DNA of 18,935 bases, from positions 1 through 18,935 of the forward strand of contig JAJRYW010000538.1 in assembly GCA_024275555.1 (NCBI GenBank), in the 5' to 3' direction. The DNA is from Calditrichota bacterium. Its GTDB lineage: Bacteria; Calditrichota; Calditrichia; RBG-13-44-9; J075. The position numbers were made by a program, and so were the translations under genes. Below the pieces are notes generated by a model. It did no database searches, was not told the origin of the DNA, and saw only the letters and a program-made list of their open reading frames with translations. Below, one piece after another: positions 9,310 to 15,935 of the stretch. How positions within the stretch are numbered: position 1 is the first letter of the stretch; each line of letters starts with the position of its first letter.

Positions 9310-11850
9310 TCAACTTTTCAGGAGATGCAACTGATATACGTATTGCAGATGTTCACCTGCATTGAAATAGGTTAGCGACAGGTATGACAAGCCGGCAACT
9401 CCAAGTATAATTAAAATAGTCATCACAATAAACATGCGTGAATATAAGCGGTCTGTTAACACCCGGGTTGCATTTACCCAGCGGAAATACGTCCAAACAT
9501 GAAAATATAAAAGGACCGCGGTGAGAATCCAATAAGATTTCATGATCAGCAAAATGCTGTACATAAAGATGCCCAGGGGCAGCAGCAGCACAAAGGGGGA
9601 AGCCGACCAGATGCTGGCGGCCAGGGCCTGGCTGAAAAAGACCCGGCTCTGCCCGAAGAAAGAGAAAAATTTGATCGCCGAAGCCATCAGGTAAAAAACA
9701 GCGATGATCATGAGCGTAAAAACCAAAATGGAAAGAGATTGATTCCAAATTAATTTAACCGCCAATTCTTTGAGGGCCGGATCGTAGAAGAACAGCGACA
9801 GCAGGTAATCAAACACCAGGTTGTTCCGGTAAAAGAAGGTGATCGAGCTGACAATGATTGCCCCGTTTATGGCTAAGACGAACATCATAAAAATAGATTG
9901 TTTGCTGGGGATGACAATCCGCTCCTGAAGGTTGACAAAAAAACCATGCGGTTTCTTGATGCTGTAGTGCAGATTTTGCCGGAAGACCCGGTAGCGTTTG
10001 TAGGAGAGCAGAAAGAGGAACAAATTAAGGAAGCCAATCAAAATATAGATAAAGGATGCCGCGGCTTTGTTCTCATAAACAAATCCGAATTGAGTTGCAC
10101 CGCTAAAGGCCAATTCGCTCATTGTCTGATCTGGCAATTTCCGGGGGGCTCTTTGCAGATCCACCAGGCCGGTGGAGTTCAGATAAAAATTTCCGTAGCT
10201 GCCGTTTTGCACGGAGGGATAGTTCAGTAAATAATCGTTGTAGGTGGGAATAAAATGGCCGGCTGTTTCTCCCGGCAACCGGTTGTTGATCAACCTGGTG
10301 AAGAAATTCTGAATTTGAACCAGATCGTAGGTGACCCGGGTGGAATCGATCCGGTAGGAAAGCGCTTTGGAATATCCGGAAGGCAGCCACGGCTCACCTT
10401 TCATTATTTGATACACCCGGGCAAATTGGGCGTCGATGTCGTTTCGTTCTACAATGTCAAGGAGTTGCCAATCAACCCACTTGTTGAGGGCGGGGTCGGC
10501 AATCAATGCGGTGGTGTAGCTGAGCAGCGGGAGCGGCTGAACCGCTTTTAGCAAGCCGGCCAGCAGTTGTTGCTGCGCCGGGGAGGAGGGATTCGGGTAA
10601 AACCCCAGCCCAATACCGGCAAGGCTGCTGTAGTTTCCCTGATAAGCGGTGATGACGCCCACCTGGCGTTTCCAGCGCTGCAAGGTGCGGGAAGAGTTTA
10701 CCCGGCTTAACTCGGTAAAAGATATCGGCGTATCCTGGAAACAGAGCAGGCCCAGTTCATCACAAAGCCGGTAAAACGGCGCCGGAAGCCCGTGCAATAT
10801 TACCCGCACTGCATTGAACCCGCGTTGCTTAATGTCGGCCAAGTCCTGGCGCACCTGGGCAAAGTCCCATAGCTGCGATCCTTCCCGGTTTTGGTAGACA
10901 TAGTTAACGCCGTTCAGGAATGTCTTTTTACCGTTGAGATAAAAAAAACCGTTGCGCATTTCCATGGTGCGGAAGCTGAGCATGATGCGCTGTTCATCGA
11001 GAACCACACCGGCGCTGTCCACCCGCACCACCAATTGATGCGACGCCGGGTTGGCGGGACTCCAGGGGGTAATATGTTCCAGGGAGAGCGGCGGCAATTC
11101 CAGAGTTGGTTGACCGTTAGAATTGAAAATGTTTTCATTTACGATTTGATCGTTTTCCAGCACCAAGACGTGCAGGCGGTATTCTTCTTGTTGAAGGAGC
11201 GCGCGGTTCAAGCGGATGCGGGCTTGAATCTTTGCCGAGCTGTCCGGGGATACCGTGGTTGAAGCGGAGACCTCCTCAATAAACAGCGGCGGGAGCGTCT
11301 CTATAAAAACGCCTTCCAAAAACCCGGTATCCAGGCGGGGCAGGTTAATGGGCGTAAATGGCGGAGTGTCGTTGAAACGAAGATCGGGCTGGCGAAGGGT
11401 CAGCCGCAGGCGGTTGACGCCGTTATCCAGTAGTTGGCCGGGGAGATCCAGGTTGACGGGTTCGCAGAAATAATAATCCCGGTGGATCACCGAATCATTC
11501 AGCGCCACCTGCAGATTGCCGCTCATCCATCCCAGGTGCAGGCGGTAGCGGCGGCCGGCCGATTTGTTGATTTCGAATTTACGTTCGAATTGTAAACCGG
11601 CGCTTCCCCGGAAAGCGGCGGGAAGCTTGGCGCTACCCAGAACGGTCTCCGAGCCAGGGGAGAGGATGTTCCACTCGCCATTGAGAAGTAAAATCTCCCG
11701 GTAGGGGGAGCGCTGCTGAAAGTGATCGGAGACATACTCGTTTACGGGCGCTTCCGGCAGCGAATAGTAGATAATCTCCTCGGACAACCCCATTATAGGG
11801 AACAAGAGTAAGAGCAAACAGGTCAACAGTCGCGGGTAATTCCTGAACAT
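9310..11850 (-). CDS. GH2-like ectodomain fused to a six-helix membrane domain; probable pseudo-glycosidase
   Basis: This 846-residue protein has a signal peptide (hydrophobic core about 8-21). It continues as a glycoside hydrolase family 2-type ectodomain: a jelly-roll-like region with LLLNGEWN at 54-61, an Ig-like region at about 190-295, then FYLNGKKTFLNGVNYV at 303-318 entering a TIM-barrel-like part. Where GH2 enzymes have the acid/base in LGNEP, this one reads LGFYP at 415-419. Where the nucleophile is expected, in a KP-x-x-x-SE[FY]G context, it reads EPWLPSGYS at 486-494. Both glutamates therefore seem absent. GLVDLQRAPRK at 561-571 matches the usual GH2 tail. Six hydrophobic helices follow (about 599-617, 652-673, 704-726, 752-770, 774-790, 805-829). 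A binding or sensing role is more likely than hydrolysis. AAGGAGG six bases upstream supports the start. It is transcribed alone and ends at a strong terminator. Confidence 0.85.
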   Translation of the reverse strand: MFRNYPRLLTCLLLLLFPIMGLSEEIIYYSLPEAPVNEYVSDHFQQRSPYREILLLNGEWNILSPGSETVLGSAKLPAAFRGSAGLQFERKFEINKSAGRRYRLHLGWMSGNLQVALNDSVIHRDYYFCEPVNLDLPGQLLDNGVNRLRLTLRQPDLRFNDTPPFTPINLPRLDTGFLEGVFIETLPPLFIEEVSASTTVSPDSSAKIQARIRLNRALLQQEEYRLHVLVLENDQIVNENIFNSNGQPTLELPPLSLEHITPWSPANPASHQLVVRVDSAGVVLDEQRIMLSFRTMEMRNGFFYLNGKKTFLNGVNYVYQNREGSQLWDFAQVRQDLADIKQRGFNAVRVILHGLPAPFYRLCDELGLLCFQDTPISFTELSRVNSSRTLQRWKRQVGVITAYQGNYSSLAGIGLGFYPNPSSPAQQQLLAGLLKAVQPLPLLSYTTALIADPALNKWVDWQLLDIVERNDIDAQFARVYQIMKGEPWLPSGYSKALSYRIDSTRVTYDLVQIQNFFTRLINNRLPGETAGHFIPTYNDYLLNYPSVQNGSYGNFYLNSTGLVDLQRAPRKLPDQTMSELAFSGATQFGFVYENKAAASFIYILIGFLNLFLFLLSYKRYRVFRQNLHYSIKKPHGFFVNLQERIVIPSKQSIFMMFVLAINGAIIVSSITFFYRNNLVFDYLLSLFFYDPALKELAVKLIWNQSLSILVFTLMIIAVFYLMASAIKFFSFFGQSRVFFSQALAASIWSASPFVLLLPLGIFMYSILLIMKSYWILTAVLLYFHVWTYFRWVNATRVLTDRLYSRMFIVMTILIILGVAGLSYLSLTYFNAGEHLQYVYQLHLLKS

Positions 11851-12296
11851 GAAATCCTCCTTATTGGCAGGAGAAAATAAGGAAAAGCACCAGGAAAAGC
11901 AAAATTTAATCCGCTAAACTATAAGAGGGGATAGAGAGATTTGGCAGCTTCCCGGCAAACCACTATCATCCCTTGAAGTTCTGCTTTACCGGCCTATTTA
12001 GAAAAAGCACATGTCTGAGGCCAAACCACAGGATGACTTGTTAGCGCGGAGCACAGGCCGGAGGAGAAAAATACCCTGATCCCGGTATTTACCCGAAACC
12101 GGAAAGCCGGTAATATAGGCATGTTCACAAATAGGCGATGAATAGCCGGATGAATCTCGGGCTGGCACAGGAGTATATGGAACAAGGCAAATGGGTAAAA
12201 GATGGATGCTGCCCAGGTAAAGCGGCGATCATTTGCAGAAATTCAGCCCTGTAAATCAAAAACAAAAAGAAACCCACTCTAAACGAGGAGAATAAT
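11851..12296. other. Intergenic, no intact gene; hairpins only
   Basis: The stretch begins with the ribosome binding site of the minus-strand GH2-like gene (CCTCCTT at 11856-11862 on the plus strand). A possible minus-strand -10 box is ACTATA at 11918-11923. Further on is a small inverted repeat AAATACC/GGTATTT (12069-12075 and 12084-12090). I see no coding signal or recognisable riboswitch. The right end may be the 5' leader of the short open frame at 12297. Confidence 0.5.
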
Positions 12297-12335
12297 ATGA
12301 AGACTTTGCGATGGTCTTTTTCGGTCTTTTTATAG
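12297..12335 (+). pseudogene. Truncated gene start (12 codons, signal-peptide-like)
   Basis: A good ribosome binding site, GAGGAG at 12285-12290, precedes ATG six bases on. The frame reads MKTLRWSFSVFL and then stops with TAG. A basic start followed by hydrophobic residues looks like the beginning of an exported protein. Repeat-related sequence begins within ten bases of the stop, at about 12343. The simplest reading is a gene decapitated by insertion or deletion around the repeat, with the body lost. A short leader peptide or chance frame is possible. Nothing downstream could be recognised as the rest of the gene. Confidence 0.35.
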
Positions 12336-12342
12336 AGGCGCG

Positions 12343-12569
12343 AATGTATTTGTGTGGCAAGCTTTTTTAAAAGTTGTTAAAACGGCGTATTTGTGTAGCC
12401 GGACAGTTATCAAGTAAAATTTCCCCATCCCGGCCCTGCCCGAAATCGGGGTGGGAGAACGGTTTTCCCCTGATTTCGGTGGGATTAAGGGGGGGCATTA
12501 CCATTGCATGAAGGCAACTACACAAATACATTTCATCTTTTCGGAGAAACTAATTCATGTCTCAATAAA
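12343..12569. repeat. Dispersed repeat, copy 2, with internal inverted copies
   Basis: Positions 12415-12569 are the second copy of the repeat at 39-193. Here its left neighbourhood is also visible. AATGTATTTGTGT at 12343-12355 is the exact reverse complement of ACACAAATACATT at 12520-12532. A second inverted copy, GTATTTGTGTAG at 12387-12398, matches 12518-12529. The 190 bp between the outer pair therefore looks like a small non-autonomous element or a long foldback. No target duplication is evident, and similarity with copy 1 continues past the right inverted repeat, so the element's boundaries are uncertain. The two GC-rich hairpins of copy 1 are degraded here. Confidence 0.8.
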
Positions 12570-12904
12570 TCATGGAACTCCGCCTCACCGGGGAAATTTT
12601 GAGAACCCCCAATCCAGCACTATTTTTTGTAATTACAGCCCAGATCCTGTTTACCGTTTAGTAGTAAGCGTATGACATGCAGAGTCTCTGGTCGGTCTGT
12701 ACGCGTAAGTATGCTGACAAGAAAAGATACCATTTAAACTTCCCGGAGTTTACCGCGATGATGTTAATGCCGGTTCTTAGAACGGCCTGTCTGCCGGGTT
12801 AAATGTAAAAGGCAGAACCGGTCGGGACAGGGGGAAACACCCCCTTTTCATGACACGGCTCGGCTGTTTGATGCGCAGAAGGGAGGCGGTTTTTCTCAAT
12901 CTGC
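12570..12904. other. Intergenic, no gene; structured segment at 12770-12848
   Basis: No frame here has a credible start and length. CCGGTTCT (12770-12777) is the exact reverse complement of AGAACCGG (12814-12821). Just after it, GGGGG-AAACA-CCCCC-TTTT (12830-12848) forms a short terminator-like hairpin. The function is unknown. On the minus strand the same segment faintly resembles group II intron domain V. Confidence 0.45.
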
Positions 12905-12933
12905 TTGATTTAATCGCTTCTCTACTATAATAT
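12905..12933 (+). promoter_or_regulatory. Probable sigma-70 promoter for the aminotransferase leader
   Basis: TTGATT (12905-12910) is followed by an AT-rich -10 region. Either TATAAT (12926-12931, 15-base spacer) or the overlapping TAATAT (12928-12933, 17-base spacer) could serve. A transcript from here would start near 12940 and meet the terminator at 13029 before reaching the coding region. Confidence 0.5.
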
Positions 12934-13028
12934 AAATACGGACACGGAGGATAAACTAAAGGATTGAACATCTGTTATGTTAACGAATTTAGTCCTGCTA
13001 CTTTTATTAATTAAATGACTTTTTCAGA

Positions 13029-13062
13029 GTCCGGGTAGTTTATATATCCGGGCTTTTTTTTT
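13029..13062 (+). terminator. Rho-independent terminator in the leader of the BCAT gene
   Basis: GTCCGGGTA (13029-13037) pairs with TATCCGGGC (13045-13053) with two G-U pairs and a 7-base loop, followed by nine T residues. It lies 55 bp before the ATG of the branched-chain aminotransferase, downstream of a good promoter. It could be an attenuator, or the end of a ~120-base small RNA. Confidence 0.8.
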
Positions 13063-13116
13063 GCAAAAAACTGAGATAGAAGATGAAACACCATCAAGAT
13101 ATAGAAAGGAGAAGCC

Positions 13117-14166
13117 ATGTTTGACACAACCTATTTCCCGGGAGCGAAGCGTTACTGGCATAATGGCCAAATGTATGATTGGCAGACACGCCAGGTGCAT
13201 GTCATGTCGCACGTCCTTCACTACGGAAGTTCGGTATTTGAAGGGATTCGGGCATACGAAACCGAGTGCGGTCCCGCCATCTTTCGCCTTCCCGAGCACA
13301 TCGACCGGTTTTTTTATTCGGCCTCGGTGGTTAATCTGGAAAGTCCCTACACCAAGGCAGAGATCATGGAAGCCTGCCGGTTGATTGTGCGCGAAAACCG
13401 CCTGGCCAGCGCCTATATCCGGCCGAATTTATTCTTCGGCTACGGCAACCTGGGGCTGACGCCCAAGGCCTGCCCGGCGGAGCTTACCGTTGGGGCCTGG
13501 GAGTGGGGCGCCTACCTGGGAGCGGAAGGACTGGAGAAGGGGGTGCATGTAATTTTGACGCCCTACAAACGTTTTCATCCCTCGCAGATTAACGCCTCGG
13601 TAAAGTTGGGCGGGCTGTATGTGCAATCCAATATCTATGCCACGGAAGCGCGTCGCCTGGGGTATGATGAGTGTATATTCCTGAACCTGGAAAACCGGGT
13701 CGCCGAAGGCGCCGGGGAAAATATCATCATCGTCAAAGACGGAATGGTGATCACCAACGACCGCAGCGAATCGATTCTGGAAGGCATTACCCGCACCACC
13801 ATCCTGGAACTGGCGGAAGATTTAGGCTACCCGACCCGCATCGCCCCGATTACCGTGGACGATTTCTTGGGCGCTGATGAAGTCTTCTTTACCGGAACCG
13901 CCGCGGAAGTCACCCCGATCACCCGTATCACCGACAGCCGCAACCGGGAATTGCCGCAAGAGGAGTGGCCGGTGCACGTCATCGGCGAGGGGAAACCGGG
14001 ACCGCTTACCCTGCAATTGGCCAAATTGTATAGCGAGGTGGTGCGTGGTATGAATCCGAACTATGAAAAATGGCTCACCTACGCCTTCGACAGCAAAGAG
14101 GAAGCTCAAAAAGCCTTAAACGGGAAGCTGAAGTTTTCCCGGAAAGAACGGATCACCAAATTCTAA
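13117..14166 (+). CDS. ilvE: Branched-chain-amino-acid aminotransferase
   Basis: This 349-residue cytoplasmic enzyme is a fold-type IV PLP aminotransferase. It interconverts Leu, Ile or Val with their 2-keto acids using 2-oxoglutarate/glutamate. The early motif HYGSSVFEGIRAY at 35-47 is characteristic of IlvE. INASVKLGGLY at 158-168 contains the catalytic lysine K163. VAEGAGENI at 195-203 holds the glutamate expected to pair with the PLP ring nitrogen (E197). LEGITRTT at 221-228 binds the phosphate, and FFTGTAAEVTPI at 257-268 is the closing conserved block. It is about 40 residues longer at the C-terminus than E. coli IlvE, ending in a basic segment. AAAGGAG at 13105-13111 supports the start. 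A terminator sits in its leader, so expression may be attenuated. A second aminotransferase gene follows after 138 bp. Confidence 0.95.
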   Translation: MFDTTYFPGAKRYWHNGQMYDWQTRQVHVMSHVLHYGSSVFEGIRAYETECGPAIFRLPEHIDRFFYSASVVNLESPYTKAEIMEACRLIVRENRLASAYIRPNLFFGYGNLGLTPKACPAELTVGAWEWGAYLGAEGLEKGVHVILTPYKRFHPSQINASVKLGGLYVQSNIYATEARRLGYDECIFLNLENRVAEGAGENIIIVKDGMVITNDRSESILEGITRTTILELAEDLGYPTRIAPITVDDFLGADEVFFTGTAAEVTPITRITDSRNRELPQEEWPVHVIGEGKPGPLTLQLAKLYSEVVRGMNPNYEKWLTYAFDSKEEAQKALNGKLKFSRKERITKF

Positions 14167-14169
14167 GTG

Positions 14170-14262
14170 CTTTCGCACACGTCGGTGCGAAAGTAAGCTG
14201 TCTTCGACAAAGTAAATCGACAATCCCGGCCGCCCGGGAGTCGATTGAGACCCCCAAAGGGG
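14170..14262 (+). other. Three hairpins between the two aminotransferase genes
   Basis: The first is a perfect 9-bp stem, CTTTCGCAC/GTGCGAAAG, with a 6-base loop (14170-14193). The second is AATCGAC/GTCGATT enclosing TCCCGG/CCGGGA (14215-14246). The third is CCCC-AAA-GGGG (14252-14262). None has a following T-run, so they are not typical terminators. They may set mRNA stability or the relative expression of the two genes. Confidence 0.6.
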
Positions 14263-14304
14263 CTAAGCGGAATTAACGCGCCAGCAGCCCAGGAGGATTG
14301 ACTT

Positions 14305-15504
14305 ATGGCAACACTTTCTCAGCGTGCTCATACGATGCCCCCCTCGCCGATCCGGAAATTGGTTCCGTACGCGGAAGAGGCCAAGCGCCGGGGGGTGCAC
14401 GTTTATCATTTGAATATCGGGCAGCCGGATATTCCCACCCCCGATGAGATGCTCGACGCCTTTCGGAATCATGACATTAAAGTGCTGGCCTATGGGCATT
14501 CCGGCGGATTGTGGGAATACCGGGAAGGACTGGCAAAGTACTATCAGAAACATGACATCCGGGTCACCAAAGAGCAAATCCTGGTGACCACCGCCGGCAG
14601 CGAAGCCATAATTTTTGCCCTGCTGGCGACCATGGACCCCGGCGATGAAATCCTGATCCCGGAACCGTTTTACACCAACTACACCGGCTTTGCTGTAGAA
14701 GCCGGGGTAACGGTCGTCCCGCTCACCTGCAAGGCCGAAGACGGTTTTGCCCTTCCCCCGGATGAGGAAATTCGCGCCAAAATTACCCCCAAAACCCGGG
14801 CGATTATGATCTGCAATCCCAACAACCCCACCGGCTATGTCTATAGCTGGGAGGAGATGCAGCGGCTGCGAACGCTGGTGCTGGAATACGATCTGTTTTT
14901 TCTTTCGGACGAGGTCTATCGCGAGTTTGTCTACGACGGTAAAAAACATCACTCGGTGCTGCATCTGCCGGGCATCGATGACCGGGCCATTATATTGGAC
15001 AGCATTTCCAAGCGCTACAGCGCCTGCGGGGCCCGGATCGGCTGTTTGGTAACCCGCAATGAGGAAATCCTGGAAACAGCGCTCCGCTTCGGCCAGGCCC
15101 GCTTGTGTCCGCCTACCCTGGAACAGTTAGGCGCATTGGCTGCCCTGGACACCCCTCAATCCTATTTTGATGAGGTGATGAGCGAATACCGCGAACGGCG
15201 CGAAGTGGTCTTCGAGGCGCTTGCCCGCATCCCCGGGGTAACGGGCCAAAAACCGTCCGGTGCATTTTACGCCACCGTCAAACTGCCTGTGGATGACGCC
15301 GACCGCTTCTGCATCTGGCTGCTGGACTCGTTTCATGATCAGCAGGAAACCGTGATGATGGCCCCGGCGGCCGGGTTTTATGCCACCCCCGGCCTGGGCA
15401 AAGATGAAGTGCGCATCGCTTTTGTACTCAACGCCCCATCGATGCGGCGCTCCATGGATATCCTGGGAAAAGCTTTGCAAACCTACCCGGGACGCACGAT
15501 TTAA
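14305..15504 (+). CDS. Class I/II PLP aminotransferase (aspartate aminotransferase, AspB-like)
   Basis: This is a 399-residue cytoplasmic fold-type I aminotransferase. AspB-type relatives transfer the amino group of aspartate (and sometimes other amino acids) to 2-oxoglutarate. LNIGQPDIPTP at 36-46 opens the fold. TTAGSEAI at 95-102 is the phosphate-binding turn. NPNNPTG at 171-177 carries N174, and SDEVYREF at 201-208 carries D202 and Y205. SISKRYSACGARIG at 233-246 contains the catalytic K236 and R244. DEVRIAFV at 367-374 has the carboxylate-binding R370. No residue appears to be missing. AGGAGG at 14291-14296, eight bases before the ATG, fixes the start. Readthrough from the branched-chain gene is likely because no terminator separates them; a strong one follows. 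Substrate preference cannot be read from sequence. Confidence 0.93.
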   Translation: MATLSQRAHTMPPSPIRKLVPYAEEAKRRGVHVYHLNIGQPDIPTPDEMLDAFRNHDIKVLAYGHSGGLWEYREGLAKYYQKHDIRVTKEQILVTTAGSEAIIFALLATMDPGDEILIPEPFYTNYTGFAVEAGVTVVPLTCKAEDGFALPPDEEIRAKITPKTRAIMICNPNNPTGYVYSWEEMQRLRTLVLEYDLFFLSDEVYREFVYDGKKHHSVLHLPGIDDRAIILDSISKRYSACGARIGCLVTRNEEILETALRFGQARLCPPTLEQLGALAALDTPQSYFDEVMSEYRERREVVFEALARIPGVTGQKPSGAFYATVKLPVDDADRFCIWLLDSFHDQQETVMMAPAAGFYATPGLGKDEVRIAFVLNAPSMRRSMDILGKALQTYPGRTI

Positions 15505-15522
15505 AAACACACACCTCACAGC

Positions 15523-15562
15523 AAATCGCCCGGAGAACGGCGCTTCCCGGGCGATTTTTTTT
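15523..15562 (+). terminator. Strong Rho-independent terminator after the aminotransferases
   Basis: AAATCGCCCGG (15523-15533) pairs perfectly with CCGGGCGATTT (15547-15557) across a 13-base loop. A run of eight T residues spans 15555-15562. Confidence 0.93.
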
Positions 15563-15589
15563 ATGGTGTTCCCAAAAATCTGCCGATAA
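15562..15589 (+). promoter_or_regulatory. Sigma-28 (FliA)-like promoter
   Basis: GCCGATAA at 15582-15589 is an exact match to the sigma-28 -10 consensus. TATGGTGT at 15562-15569 matches the -35 consensus TAAAGTTT at five of eight positions, with a 12-base spacer (11 is usual). It starts directly at the end of the preceding terminator and lies about 43 bp before a small gene resembling a motility family. Confidence 0.65.
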
Positions 15590-15632
15590 TGCGGTTATCA
15601 GGGACGAAGGCATAACCAAGGAAGGAGCTATT

Positions 15633-15809
15633 ATGCAAGTCGCCAATAATCCCGCACCGAACGCCCTGGCTATGCAAGCCCTCCGCCAGTCGATGGAATC
15701 CCAAAAACAGACAGCCGAGCAGATGATTCAGATGTCGGTTGCCCAGGAGAATGTTCAGAATAAAGATCAAATTCTGGGGATGGGGGTCTTTGTCGATTTG
15801 TACGCATAG
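15633..15809 (+). CDS. Small YjfB-like putative motility protein
   Basis: This is a 58-codon gene: ATG at 15633, TAG at 15807-15809. AAGGAG at 15622-15627, five bases before the ATG, is a strong ribosome binding site. The product has no signal peptide. It starts MQVANNPAPNALA, continues as a Gln/Met-rich helix of about residues 14-45 (including QKQTAEQMIQMSVAQ), and ends GMGVFVDLYA. Size, the internal helix and the (V/I)D-x-Y-A-like end resemble the YjfB_motility family, small proteins of unknown role found with flagellar regulons. The sigma-28-type promoter just upstream independently points to motility or late flagellar expression. The gene has its own promoter and terminator, so it is a one-gene unit. 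The open frame and ribosome binding site are directly visible; the family assignment is from memory of short sequences. Confidence 0.72.
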   Translation: MQVANNPAPNALAMQALRQSMESQKQTAEQMIQMSVAQENVQNKDQILGMGVFVDLYA

Positions 15810-15850
15810 GGAGAGTCCGGGAATCCGGTTGCCGGTACGCCTTCTCTAAA

Positions 15851-15895
15851 CAGCGGCAGCGAAGCTTTACGCCTCGCTGCCGTTGTTCTTTTATT
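15851..15895 (+). terminator. Rho-independent terminator of the small motility-type gene
   Basis: CAGCGGCAGCGA (15851-15862) pairs with TCGCTGCCGTTG (15874-15885), including one G-U pair, with an 11-base loop. A T-rich tract TTCTTTTATT follows at 15886-15895. Confidence 0.85.
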
Positions 15896-15935
15896 GTACG
15901 GCGATAAGGTGCTGCGGATCAGGCCCGGGAGGCGA

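Noticed and set aside
12165..12240. c-di-GMP (GEMM)-like riboswitch in the leader of the truncated gene
   Set aside because: GGCAAA and GGTAAAGC recall conserved pieces, but the tetraloop, receptor and P1 pairings could not be assembled.
12451..12675. 74-codon open frame through repeat copy 2
   Set aside because: A 2-base indel breaks this frame relative to copy 1, and there is no ribosome binding site or recognisable domain, so it reads through non-coding repeat.
12780..12870. Group II intron remnant (domain V) on the minus strand
   Set aside because: Only the outer strand sequences are suggestive. The canonical GNRA-capped stem, domain VI, 5' boundary and any maturase remnant are missing.
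12777..12971. 64-codon minus-strand open frame
   Set aside because: It covers the hairpin segment and the promoter region, and has no start signal and no family resemblance.
12964..13014. 16-codon TTG-started leader peptide before the terminator
   Set aside because: It has only two Ile and one Val codon with no run of regulatory codons, and a poorly placed ribosome binding site. It is not enough to call an attenuation peptide.
14263..14964. 233-residue open frame on the minus strand
   Set aside because: It is antisense to the AspB-like aminotransferase, whose catalytic motifs fix the true frame.
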